Part shown: positions 1 through 6,300 of the stretch, piece after piece
Layout: every line of letters starts with the position of its first letter
Numbering within the stretch: the first letter of the stretch is position 1
Source: JAAFHN01 sp031421855
GTDB lineage: Bacteria > Pseudomonadota > Gammaproteobacteria > Burkholderiales > Burkholderiaceae_C
Assembly: GCA_031421855.1 (NCBI GenBank)
Contig: JANOPN010000046.1
Coordinates: forward strand, 1-27,277
Direction: 5' to 3'
Length of the DNA: 27,277 bases
The notes under the pieces: model-generated
What the model was told of the DNA's origin: nothing
Databases searched by the model: none
The model's input: only the letters and a program-made list of their open reading frames with translations
Position numbers and translations under genes: made by a program

Positions 1-552
1 TACTAAAATACCCAGAACTTGGGTCATGACATACGGGTTAGTCACGATCAAGGCGACCAAGGCGCCGGTGCCCATGACGACATTGCGCAAACCCATCGAC
101 AGGGACGAGCCGACAACGGTTTGCACCAGCGTGGTGTCCGCTGTGAGGCGCGAGAGCACTTCGCCGGTTTGGGTGGTCTCAAAAAACTGCGGGCTCATGC
201 GCAACACATGTTTGTAGACTGCGTTGCGAACGTCGGCGGTGACCCGCTCACCGATCCAACTCACAAAATAAAAACGCATGGCCGAGAACACGCCGAGCGC
301 GCAGGCCACCCCAAACAGCGCGATGAAGTGAAATTCCAGCGAATTCAGCCCTCGGTCACTGGATTCATTGCTTGTGTTGCTATCCATTAGATAGCGTAGG
401 GCCACCGGAAAAGCCAAAGTCGTCAGCGCTGCCAAAACCAAAAACAAGCCCGCAAGCGTGACTTGTAGGCGGTACGGCTTCAAAAACGGCAACAAACCGC
501 CAAGCGCTTTGGGGTGGGCAATGGCGGGCGGGGGTTTGGTGTCGGTGGTCAC
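1..552 (-). CDS. ABC transporter, transmembrane domain (partial, runs off the window)
   Basis: Reading the minus strand from a GTG at 550-552 gives the N-terminal 184 residues of an ABC exporter. A short cytoplasmic N-terminus leads into TM1 (around residues 25-45), a loop and TM2. After these comes the intracellular segment FFETTQTGEVLSRLTADTT and then SSLSMGLRN, both typical of half-size type-I exporters of the MsbA/ABCB group common in Burkholderiales. The ATPase half lies beyond base 1. The loop between TM1 and TM2 contains a copy of the dispersed repeat (351-386), read as DSNTSNESSDRG. It is divergent from the DUF455 gene at 613, so the two share a short promoter region. The start is uncertain: another GTG lies further upstream in frame and no strong ribosome binding site is visible. 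The substrate cannot be inferred. Confidence 0.85.
   Translation of the reverse strand, partial: MTTDTKPPPAIAHPKALGGLLPFLKPYRLQVTLAGLFLVLAALTTLAFPVALRYLMDSNTSNESSDRGLNSLEFHFIALFGVACALGVFSAMRFYFVSWIGERVTADVRNAVYKHVLRMSPQFFETTQTGEVLSRLTADTTLVQTVVGSSLSMGLRNVVMGTGALVALIVTNPYVMTQVLGILV
351..386 (+). repeat. Dispersed 35-50 bp repeat, copy R1 (inside ABC transporter gene)
   Basis: Plus-strand match to the window's repeat family: a GGTCACTGGATTCATTG core followed by GTTGCTATCCA. The ABC exporter gene reads it antisense, in frame, in the predicted periplasmic loop between TM1 and TM2. Its frame differs from the one used in amiC and waaA. Confidence 0.7.
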
Positions 553-612
553 AGGCGATTTTTTGCGTTCGAACTCGGGTTGTGGAGCATACCGCGAGCG
601 CACAATTGCAGC

Positions 613-1458
613 ATGACCCGTGACCAACCCAGGCTTGAGCTTCGCGCGCAAGCCCTCCAAGCGCTGCAATCGGCTGATTTTGACGAAAAACCGACCTTGG
701 TCGCCGATTTCATTGATGCCAGTGCTGCTTATTCAATAGCGACTGATTTGGTCTTAACGCCAACGGGTTCGATCCCCGGTCGACCCGAGTTGCCGCCTTT
801 GGTGCCGCCCATCGACGTGCCGCGTCGCTCACCGTTCACCCGTGTGGGTCGAGCGGCGTTGGTGCACTCGGTTGCGCACATCGAGTGGAACGCGATCAAC
901 TTGGCCTTGGATGCCATTTGGCGATTCCCGGGCATGCCATCGTCGTATTACGCTGACTGGGCGCGCGTCGCGGCCGAAGAGGCCAAACACTTCTTGTTGC
1001 TGCGCGCCTTGCTCCAGCACATGGGGCATGACTATGGTGATTTTCCGGCGCATGACGGTTTGTGGTCGATGACGCAGCGCACAGCGAGCGACATCACGGC
1101 ACGCATGGCCTTGGTGCCACGAACCTTGGAGGCGCGGGGTTTGGACGCCACGCCGATTATTCAGGCCAAGCTGCGTGAGGTCGCGAGTAAAGCCTCGCGA
1201 GGCGACCCCTTGGCGGCAGACGACGCGGCGCGGGCCTGCGCGGTTTTGGACGTGATTTTGGCTGACGAAATTGGCCATGTGGCCATCGGAAACCAGTGGT
1301 ATCGGTTTTTGTGTGGGGCTCAAAACATCGACCCGGTGGCCCACTACGCGGTGCTGGCTGCGCAATACCAAGCCCCGCGACTCAAGCCGCCGTACAACCT
1401 CGATGCACGCTTGAAAGCGGGGTTCGTTGAAGAGGAGTTGGCTTGCTTGATGGGATGA
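613..1458 (+). CDS. DUF455 ferritin-like (MiaE-like) di-iron protein
   Basis: 281-residue protein of the DUF455 family, which has a ferritin-like four-helix fold. Candidate iron ligands are visible: E91 in the HIEWNAINLALDAIWRF helix, E123 and H126 in AAEEAKHF, and E219 and H222 in ADEIGHVAIG. This is the paired ExxH pattern of a carboxylate-bridged di-iron site. The family is distantly related to tRNA hydroxylase MiaE, but its substrate is not established. I chose the ATG at 613 because the family's N-terminus begins just before the LELRAQALQAL helix; the frame is open upstream to 514 but that part is low-complexity and overlaps the divergent gene. A repeat-like segment (696-735) covers residues 28-41. 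Divergent from the ABC exporter. Confidence 0.85.
   Translation: MTRDQPRLELRAQALQALQSADFDEKPTLVADFIDASAAYSIATDLVLTPTGSIPGRPELPPLVPPIDVPRRSPFTRVGRAALVHSVAHIEWNAINLALDAIWRFPGMPSSYYADWARVAAEEAKHFLLLRALLQHMGHDYGDFPAHDGLWSMTQRTASDITARMALVPRTLEARGLDATPIIQAKLREVASKASRGDPLAADDAARACAVLDVILADEIGHVAIGNQWYRFLCGAQNIDPVAHYAVLAAQYQAPRLKPPYNLDARLKAGFVEEELACLMG
696..735 (+). repeat. Dispersed repeat, copy R2 (diverged, inside DUF455 gene)
   Basis: CTTGGTCGCCGATTTCATTG followed by a GTGCTGCTTATTCA tail matches the family core at nearly every position. It is read in the sense direction as TLVADFIDASAAYS, the same sense frame as R3 and R9. DUF455 proteins have a helix of similar length here, so this could be convergence; confidence is lower than for the other copies. 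Confidence 0.4.
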
Positions 1459-1572
1459 ACATGCCGCGCTGAGGTTGAAAATGGCTACATATGTGATGGT
1501 TTTAGCATGAGCGTTGTAAATGCATCCGGGCGAAAGCGTGAATATTGCCGGTTTCGCCGGCTGGTAAGACAT

Positions 1573-1613
1573 TTGATATACATTTGGAAACACTATATTG
1601 AGGTAAACCTCAA
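1573..1613 (+). promoter_or_regulatory. AT-rich promoter-like segment with a 7-bp-arm palindrome
   Basis: In the 256-base gap before the 398-aa gene, a TTGATA (1573-1578) and a TATATT (1594-1599) are separated by 15 bases, shorter than ideal. They are followed by the palindrome TTGAGGT-AA-ACCTCAA at 1598-1613, which overlaps the putative -10 box and could be an operator. The rest of the gap (1459-1714) shows no convincing gene; a 63-codon open frame at 1507-1698 has no recognisable features. Confidence 0.3.
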
Positions 1614-1714
1614 ATTTGCCGCCATCGCCCGCGATTCGCGTTCACACTCGGTGGATATCCCGCCGCGAGGGGCGCGCAGCATGGGGCGGTCGGGTTAAAT
1701 ACTAGGGATTCACG

Positions 1715-2911
1715 TTGTTATCTAAGTTGTTCGGCGCAATCGGAGGGCGTTCTCAATCGCAAGATTGGGAGAGCATGCTCACGCAAGTCGACGACGACGG
1801 TGAAATATCGCGCCCCTCTGATCTAGGCCCTGACGAGGCGGCTCTGCGCGGCGTGCTGCCTGGCCAAGAAGTGAGTTTGGCCCTCTTGGGATTGAGCGGT
1901 GATGAAGTGGCCAATCGCGCCAACCGCATTGCCAAAGACATGCGCACGATGGCCGAAGGGCGAAACGTCAGCATCCATGACTGGAATTTGGTCATCCGCG
2001 AAATTTCGGCCTTGGCTGACATGGGCAGCACGATCCATGCGCTGGCTGAGATCAAGATGGCGAAGGTCACGCCCAAGATTGAGCCGACACAGCTGTTGCC
2101 CATTGTTGGCAGCGTGCTGGCTAAGCGGGTTAACCATTTGCGACGCAGCGGGGTGGTGCTGGTGCCCGAGTTGTTGCCATGCGCCATTTTGGCCGACGCG
2201 GCTTTGGCTCGGGCGATGATCGAGACTGCGGTTGATTGGGCGGTGCCTTTTGGCAACCGGCTCACCGTCACGACTGGCATGACATCGTGGGGCGACAGTG
2301 CCCGCGTGGAGGTGTGTTCAGACGAGGTGGTGCGCACCCAAGACAGCGAGCCCAAGGTCCCCGCGCGCACATCGCTGTTTTTGTGGGAGTTGCTGGCCGA
2401 GTTGTCAGGCGCAACAGGAGTCAAGCTTCGCCGGGTGATGAACCCGGGGCGCAGCAGCATCACGATTGAGTTTCCCGCTCAGCCCAAGGAGGGTGGCGTC
2501 GTCAACTCGCACGACTACACCATTCAAGAAGGTTCTGGCATGGGTGCCAGCGCGGTCGACTTGGTTGTTTACACCGGCGGGCGCATCGAGCGGATGATGA
2601 TTGACAAGGTGCTCAGCCGCGCAGAAATCAAGCCGCGCTATGTGAGCTCAACCGAACATTTGGTGCGTGAGTGTGAGTTACAGCCGCCAAACGCCTTGAT
2701 CATTGAGCAAGGGCTGATGGACCGCAATGTGCGCGCCTTGATAGACGATTTGAACCGTCACTTGCGCCACTTTTCAGTCATCGTTTTGGTGCCTGAGCCC
2801 AATGTGTACGACATGTCTGGCCCCGGGCTTGGCAGCTATTGCCGCCTGAGCAGCACCAGCATCGACTCCAACCTCAAAGAAGCGCTGATGTTTGAGTTGG
2901 CTCGGCTCTGA
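1715..2911 (+). CDS. Uncharacterised protein, degenerate histidine-kinase ATPase plus receiver-like domain
   Basis: 398 residues. The start is a TTG at 1715, supported by AGGGA at 1704-1708 (6-base spacing). No confident family assignment. Residues about 50-145 are helical. Residues about 155-253 resemble a HATPase_c domain: an N-box-like helix (ILADAALARAMIETAVDWA), then the LTVTTG and RVEVCSD strands, and a late helix WELLAELSGATGVKLRR like the region before the final strand of kinases. The conserved Asn and the DxGxG box are not evident, so ATP binding is doubtful. Residues about 282-398 look like a CheY-type fold (VDLVVYTGG, NALIIEQG, FSVIVLVPEP) without the acidic pocket and phospho-Asp. 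It ends 5 bases from convergent xerD. A regulatory or scaffold role is inference only. Confidence 0.7.
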   Translation: MLSKLFGAIGGRSQSQDWESMLTQVDDDGEISRPSDLGPDEAALRGVLPGQEVSLALLGLSGDEVANRANRIAKDMRTMAEGRNVSIHDWNLVIREISALADMGSTIHALAEIKMAKVTPKIEPTQLLPIVGSVLAKRVNHLRRSGVVLVPELLPCAILADAALARAMIETAVDWAVPFGNRLTVTTGMTSWGDSARVEVCSDEVVRTQDSEPKVPARTSLFLWELLAELSGATGVKLRRVMNPGRSSITIEFPAQPKEGGVVNSHDYTIQEGSGMGASAVDLVVYTGGRIERMMIDKVLSRAEIKPRYVSSTEHLVRECELQPPNALIIEQGLMDRNVRALIDDLNRHLRHFSVIVLVPEPNVYDMSGPGLGSYCRLSSTSIDSNLKEALMFELARL

Positions 2912-2916
2912 TTGCG

Positions 2917-3834
2917 CTAGCCGCGCGGGTGGTGTGTTTGGTGCATGAGTTTGAGTCGTTCATTGGCCACGTGGGTGTAAATCGTGGTGGTCGATATGTC
3001 CGCATGACCCAAAAGCAGTTGCACCGCCCGCAGATCAGCACCATGGTTGATCAAATGCGTGGCAAATGCGTGGCGAAGCGTGTGTGGCGATATTTTGGTG
3101 GCGATGCCCGCGGCAGGTTTGTGTCGATTGATCAATTGCCAAAACGCCACCCGTGTCATGGCCGAGCCCCGCTGGGTGACAAACAGGTCTTCGCTGATTT
3201 GCCGACCCAACAACTCGCCACGCGCATCACTCAAGTAGCGCGTCACCCACAGCGCTGCCACCTGACCAAATGGCACGAGACGCTCTTTGCTGCCTTTGCC
3301 AAATGTGCGCACGATGTGGGCGTTGAGATCGAGGTGGAGTACCTTGAGCCCCACCAGCTCGCTCACCCGCAGACCACAGGCGTAGAGCAGCTCCAACATG
3401 GCCCGGTCGCGCAATCCCATGGCGGTTGTGACGTCTGGTGCCGCCAAAAGTGCCTCCACTTGCGCCTCGGTCAGCACGCCCACGTTGCGCACCAAGAGCT
3501 TGGGTCGAGCGAGCTTGAGCGTGGGGTCGCAGTCAACCAAGCGCTCGCGAACGGCCCATTTGAAGAAACGTTTGAGTGCGGTTAATCGGCGCGCTGCCGA
3601 GGTGTTTTTGGGTGGCTTGGCACCGGTTTCGCTTGGCTGGGCCCGAGCCACCAAGTAGTTTCGCAGGTCAACTTCACGGGTCTCGAGCACAGGGGCTTGG
3701 CGATCGCGCCAGAGCCAGTCCCCATAAATACTCAGGTCGCTTCGATAAGCATCCAGCGTATTTTTGGCAAGTCCGTCCTCCAGCCACAAGCTGCTGACGA
3801 ACTCATCAATGACTTGCCCTGATGCCTCAGTCAA
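2917..3834 (-). CDS. xerD: Tyrosine recombinase XerD
   Basis: 305 residues, the usual XerD length. An N-terminal SAM-like core-binding domain (residues 8-95, including IDEFVSSLWLEDGLAKNTL) precedes the catalytic domain. Catalytic residues are visible: R156 in ACGLRVSEL, K180 in FGKGSKERL, H251 and R254 in HTLRHAF, H277 in LLGHADIS, and nucleophile Y286 in TTIYTHV. With XerC it resolves chromosome dimers at dif at the septum, controlled by FtsK. The only reasonable start is a TTG at 3834, three bases after the stop of the upstream TctC-like gene, with no good ribosome binding site. An 11-bp tandem duplication covers this junction, so translation may depend on coupling. XerC is not in the window; XerD is preferred by sequence style, but a XerC-like paralogue is not formally excluded. 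Confidence 0.93.
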   Translation of the reverse strand: MTEASGQVIDEFVSSLWLEDGLAKNTLDAYRSDLSIYGDWLWRDRQAPVLETREVDLRNYLVARAQPSETGAKPPKNTSAARRLTALKRFFKWAVRERLVDCDPTLKLARPKLLVRNVGVLTEAQVEALLAAPDVTTAMGLRDRAMLELLYACGLRVSELVGLKVLHLDLNAHIVRTFGKGSKERLVPFGQVAALWVTRYLSDARGELLGRQISEDLFVTQRGSAMTRVAFWQLINRHKPAAGIATKISPHTLRHAFATHLINHGADLRAVQLLLGHADISTTTIYTHVANERLKLMHQTHHPRG

Positions 3835-3848
3835 GTTTCAGTCAAGCT
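3827..3848. repeat. 11-bp tandem duplication at the tctC-like/xerD junction
   Basis: TCAGTCAAGTT (3827-3837) is followed directly by TCAGTCAAGCT (3838-3848). One unit contains the xerD TTG start and the other the stop codon of the binding-protein gene. Confidence 0.7.
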
Positions 3849-4818
3849 TCAGACGTTGTTGAGCCACCACCTTGGTGTAGACCTCAAACTCGGCCTTCAT
3901 TTGGGCGGCAAATTCTTCAGGCTTGTTCGCCACGATGATCGAGCCCGTGTCTTCAATGCGTTTTTTGACCGAGGGCTCGCGCACTGCTGCTTGCACCGCG
4001 CTGTTGACCTTGTCAACCACGTCCTTTGGCAAGCCTTTGGGGCCGTAAATGCCGTAGTAAGCCATGCGATTCACGGGCTCTAAGCCCACCTCTTTGAAGG
4101 TTGGCACGTTCGGTAACTGAGCCAAACGCGCTGGGGCCGACACGACGATGGCGACCAAGCGGCCTGACTGAATGAAGGGTAGGGCGGATGGCACGTTATC
4201 AAAAATGATCGGAACCTGTCCTGCGACGGTGTCGTTCAGCGCTGGGCCCGCACCCCGATACGGAATGTGGGTGATGAAAGTGCTGGTCAAATTCTTGAAG
4301 AGTTCGGTTTGCAAATGACCAATTCCACCGGTTCCTGAAGAAGCGTAGCTGTATTTACCGGGGTTTTTCTTGATCTCAGCGATGAAGCCTTTGTAGTCCT
4401 TGGCTGGAAAGCTGGGGTGAACGGCAATCACGTTGGGCGTGGCGGCGATGTTGATGATTGGCGTGAAATCGGTGAGGACGTTGTAGGGAATTTTTGGGTT
4501 GATCGCCGGGTTTGCCGCCGTGGTTGACACGGTTGCCATGCCCAAGTTGTAGCCATCCGGCGTTGCTTTGGCCGTTTCGTTGGCCCCCACCACGCCGCCG
4601 CCGCCGGCTTTGTTTTCCACGATCACGCTTTGGCCAAGGGCTTTGCCCAAGGCGTCTGCCACCGTTCGCGCGACGATGTCGGTCGTGCCGCCTGGCGCAA
4701 ACGGCACTTGCAGCTTGACGACTTTGTTGGGGTAGCCCTGTGCGAGCGCAGCGGTGCTGAATATTGACAAGCTGCAAAGGGCGAGGCTGCATTGGACGGT
4801 TAGGCGGCGCTGAAACAT
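3838..4818 (-). CDS. Tripartite tricarboxylate transporter substrate-binding protein (Bug/TctC family)
   Basis: 326 residues with a Sec signal peptide (residues 1-27, positively charged start, hydrophobic core, ALAQ cleavage region). The Bug/TctC fold is shown by FAPGGTTDIVAR, the NKAGGGGVVGAN loop, THIPYRGAGPALND and the IQSGRLVAIVVSAPAR segment. These periplasmic proteins capture organic anions such as carboxylates for TctAB-type or unknown transporters, and Burkholderiales carry very many orphan copies. No TctA or TctB is present here, so it is an orphan and the ligand is unknown. A GGAG precedes the ATG by 6 bases. Gene order suggests cotranscription with xerD, which starts 3 bases after its stop. 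Confidence 0.9.
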   Translation of the reverse strand: MFQRRLTVQCSLALCSLSIFSTAALAQGYPNKVVKLQVPFAPGGTTDIVARTVADALGKALGQSVIVENKAGGGGVVGANETAKATPDGYNLGMATVSTTAANPAINPKIPYNVLTDFTPIINIAATPNVIAVHPSFPAKDYKGFIAEIKKNPGKYSYASSGTGGIGHLQTELFKNLTSTFITHIPYRGAGPALNDTVAGQVPIIFDNVPSALPFIQSGRLVAIVVSAPARLAQLPNVPTFKEVGLEPVNRMAYYGIYGPKGLPKDVVDKVNSAVQAAVREPSVKKRIEDTGSIIVANKPEEFAAQMKAEFEVYTKVVAQQRLKLD

Positions 4819-4963
4819 GTGAAGCTCCTGAAGTTAAACCAAAGACGTGAATTCGTTGGCGGCAATGGTAGCGGCGACAAATAACCTTTGGGCTTGTGGC
4901 AAGCCCGCATGAAGGCACTGGGGCAAACCCTTGATTGGCGCGAGTTTCCCGTACAGTCGCGGG

Positions 4964-5866
4964 GTGAATATTGCGCAACTCTTACTCCCTGACTTCTTCT
5001 TGATCGCTTGCGGTGCGCTCATTTGCCGCTACACCGCGCTTGACCAACGGGTTTGGGAGCGGGTTGAACAGCTGGTGTACTGGTTTTTGTTTCCGGTGTT
5101 GCTGTTCAGCTCGGTGCTGCGATCGCCGCTTGACTTGGGTGCCGCGTCTCAACTTGGTTTGGCTGCCCTGAGCCTGGGGGCGCTGATGGTTGGGCTGGTC
5201 TTCGCTGTTCCGCATGTGCCGGGCTTGCGCAAATTGATCGACGCACGTGAGCATGCGGGTGCCGCGCAAGTGGGGTTTCGCTTCAACAGCTTTGTGGCTT
5301 TGGCGGTCGTTGAACGCTTGGCGGGTGCCCAAGGCTTGCTGATGCTTGCCTTGGTGATTGGCTGCTGCGTGCCCATGTTCAACGCCGCGGCCGTGTGGCC
5401 CATGGCCCGCCTGTCGGGTAAAGGCGTTTGGGGCGAATTGGCGCGCAACCCTCTGATTTTGTCGACTGCTGGCGGGCTCGTTTGCAACTTGGCCGGCTTG
5501 AGCATGCCCGACTGGCTGGCCACGTCGGCCAATCGCATCGGTGGCTCGGCCATCGTGCTGGGTTTGCTTGCTGCCGGTGCCGCGATGCGGTTTGAGCGGC
5601 TTTGGGCGGCCAAAGCCTTGGGCGTGACGCTCTTGGCGTTGCGACATGTCGTCACGCCAGTCGCCGCGTTTTTTATCGCGCGGGCCTTTGGCCTAGATGC
5701 TGTGCAGACCGCAGTGTTGTTGGTGTTTGCGTCGGTACCCACCGCCAGCAGTTGCCACGTGCTGGCCAACCGCATGGGTTTTGATGGCTCACTTGTCGCC
5801 GGACTTGTGACTTTGTCGACCGTGCTTTCGCTGGCCAGTCTACCGATTGGGCTGGCGCTGCGGTAG
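4964..5866 (+). CDS. AEC-family (auxin efflux carrier-like) transporter
   Basis: About 300 residues, almost entirely hydrophobic, with roughly ten predicted membrane helices in two sets of five. The N-terminal LLLPDFFLIACGALICRY and the WFLFPVLLFSSVL helix are typical of AEC permeases. The C-terminal half has the ASVPTASSCHVLANRMGFD helix-break region, the family's conserved second-repeat motif (commonly P-x-A-x-x-x-x-x-A). It is an inner-membrane secondary transporter, often for malonate, malate or other organic acids; the substrate here is unknown. I prefer the GTG at 4964; an in-frame TTG at 4931 would add 11 residues. Divergent from the TctC-like gene, sharing a roughly 145-base control region. 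Its 3' end overlaps the end of the convergent 95-aa ORF by 27 bases. Confidence 0.88.
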   Translation: MNIAQLLLPDFFLIACGALICRYTALDQRVWERVEQLVYWFLFPVLLFSSVLRSPLDLGAASQLGLAALSLGALMVGLVFAVPHVPGLRKLIDAREHAGAAQVGFRFNSFVALAVVERLAGAQGLLMLALVIGCCVPMFNAAAVWPMARLSGKGVWGELARNPLILSTAGGLVCNLAGLSMPDWLATSANRIGGSAIVLGLLAAGAAMRFERLWAAKALGVTLLALRHVVTPVAAFFIARAFGLDAVQTAVLLVFASVPTASSCHVLANRMGFDGSLVAGLVTLSTVLSLASLPIGLALR

Positions 5867-6127
5867 CGGCTCAATGGGTGCCAAGGCCTCGGTCAGGCTG
5901 ATCGCAGGCGTTGATCGGGGTTGTGTGGCTGGCGCAGACGCGATGGATGCAGACGGCATCAAAACCGGGGCGGGAATTTGCAGCGGGATCGGTCTGGCTG
6001 CCGCGCAACAACCCGCGCTGCCCGGCCCATTGCCCGCAAGCCACAAAACCACGAGCGTTGCAGCCATCGCACAAGCGCCGAGCAAGCGCCACGGCAACCC
6101 AGTTGGTTTGGCACTGTCAGCGGTCAT
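5840..6127 (-). CDS. Small single-pass membrane protein with Pro/Ala-rich tail (hypothetical)
   Basis: 95 residues from the ATG at 6127. One clear membrane helix near the N-terminus (LLGACAMAATLVVLWLAG) is followed by two adjacent cysteines (GCCAAARP). A proline/alanine/serine-rich tail without charged clusters then resembles a periplasmic linker. Its start overlaps the 3' end of the upstream 47-aa ORF by 11 bases, a pattern of coupled translation, and no separate ribosome binding site is visible. It could also start 10 codons earlier. The 3' end overlaps the convergent AEC gene by 27 bases. I do not recognise the family; the N-terminus recalls the membrane anchors of OmpA-type proteins but no OmpA domain follows. 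Confidence 0.6.
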   Translation of the reverse strand: MTADSAKPTGLPWRLLGACAMAATLVVLWLAGNGPGSAGCCAAARPIPLQIPAPVLMPSASIASAPATQPRSTPAISLTEALAPIEPLPQRQPNR

Positions 6128-6260
6128 GGTTTGTCGCATCGGTCGCATCGTTTGCACGTGCCAATCGACGGGAGACCCACGACGATATGAGCCAAGAGGC
6201 GAGCCAACCCGTCAAAATGCCCAAAACAAACCACCAAAGGCAGCAAGTCAAATTACCCAT
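6117..6260 (-). CDS. 47-aa tryptophan-rich membrane protein (hypothetical)
   Basis: Short ORF of 47 residues. The first 30 residues form one strongly hydrophobic helix rich in Trp and Gly, with a CC pair at positions 6-7 followed by LWWFVLGILTGWLASWLI. A positively charged stretch (SRRLAR) follows, consistent with an N-out/C-in or anchor topology. A good ribosome binding site (GGAG, 6 bases before the ATG) supports translation. Its stop codon lies inside the downstream 95-aa ORF, so the two are probably coupled. The function is unknown. Small Trp/Gly-rich helices of this kind occur as anchors or partners in envelope complexes, but that is only analogy. Confidence 0.55.
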   Translation of the reverse strand: MGNLTCCLWWFVLGILTGWLASWLISSWVSRRLARANDATDATNHDR

Positions 6261-6300
6261 CGCCAGCTCCAATAACCTGTGTTTTGGGCATTAAACCCCA

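Noticed and set aside
829..1593. 254-codon minus-strand frame
   Set aside because: Shadow of the DUF455 gene; composition rich in Arg, His and Gln without any family motif.
1753..2463. 236-codon minus-strand frame
   Set aside because: Antisense to the 398-aa gene, which has a supported start and better composition.
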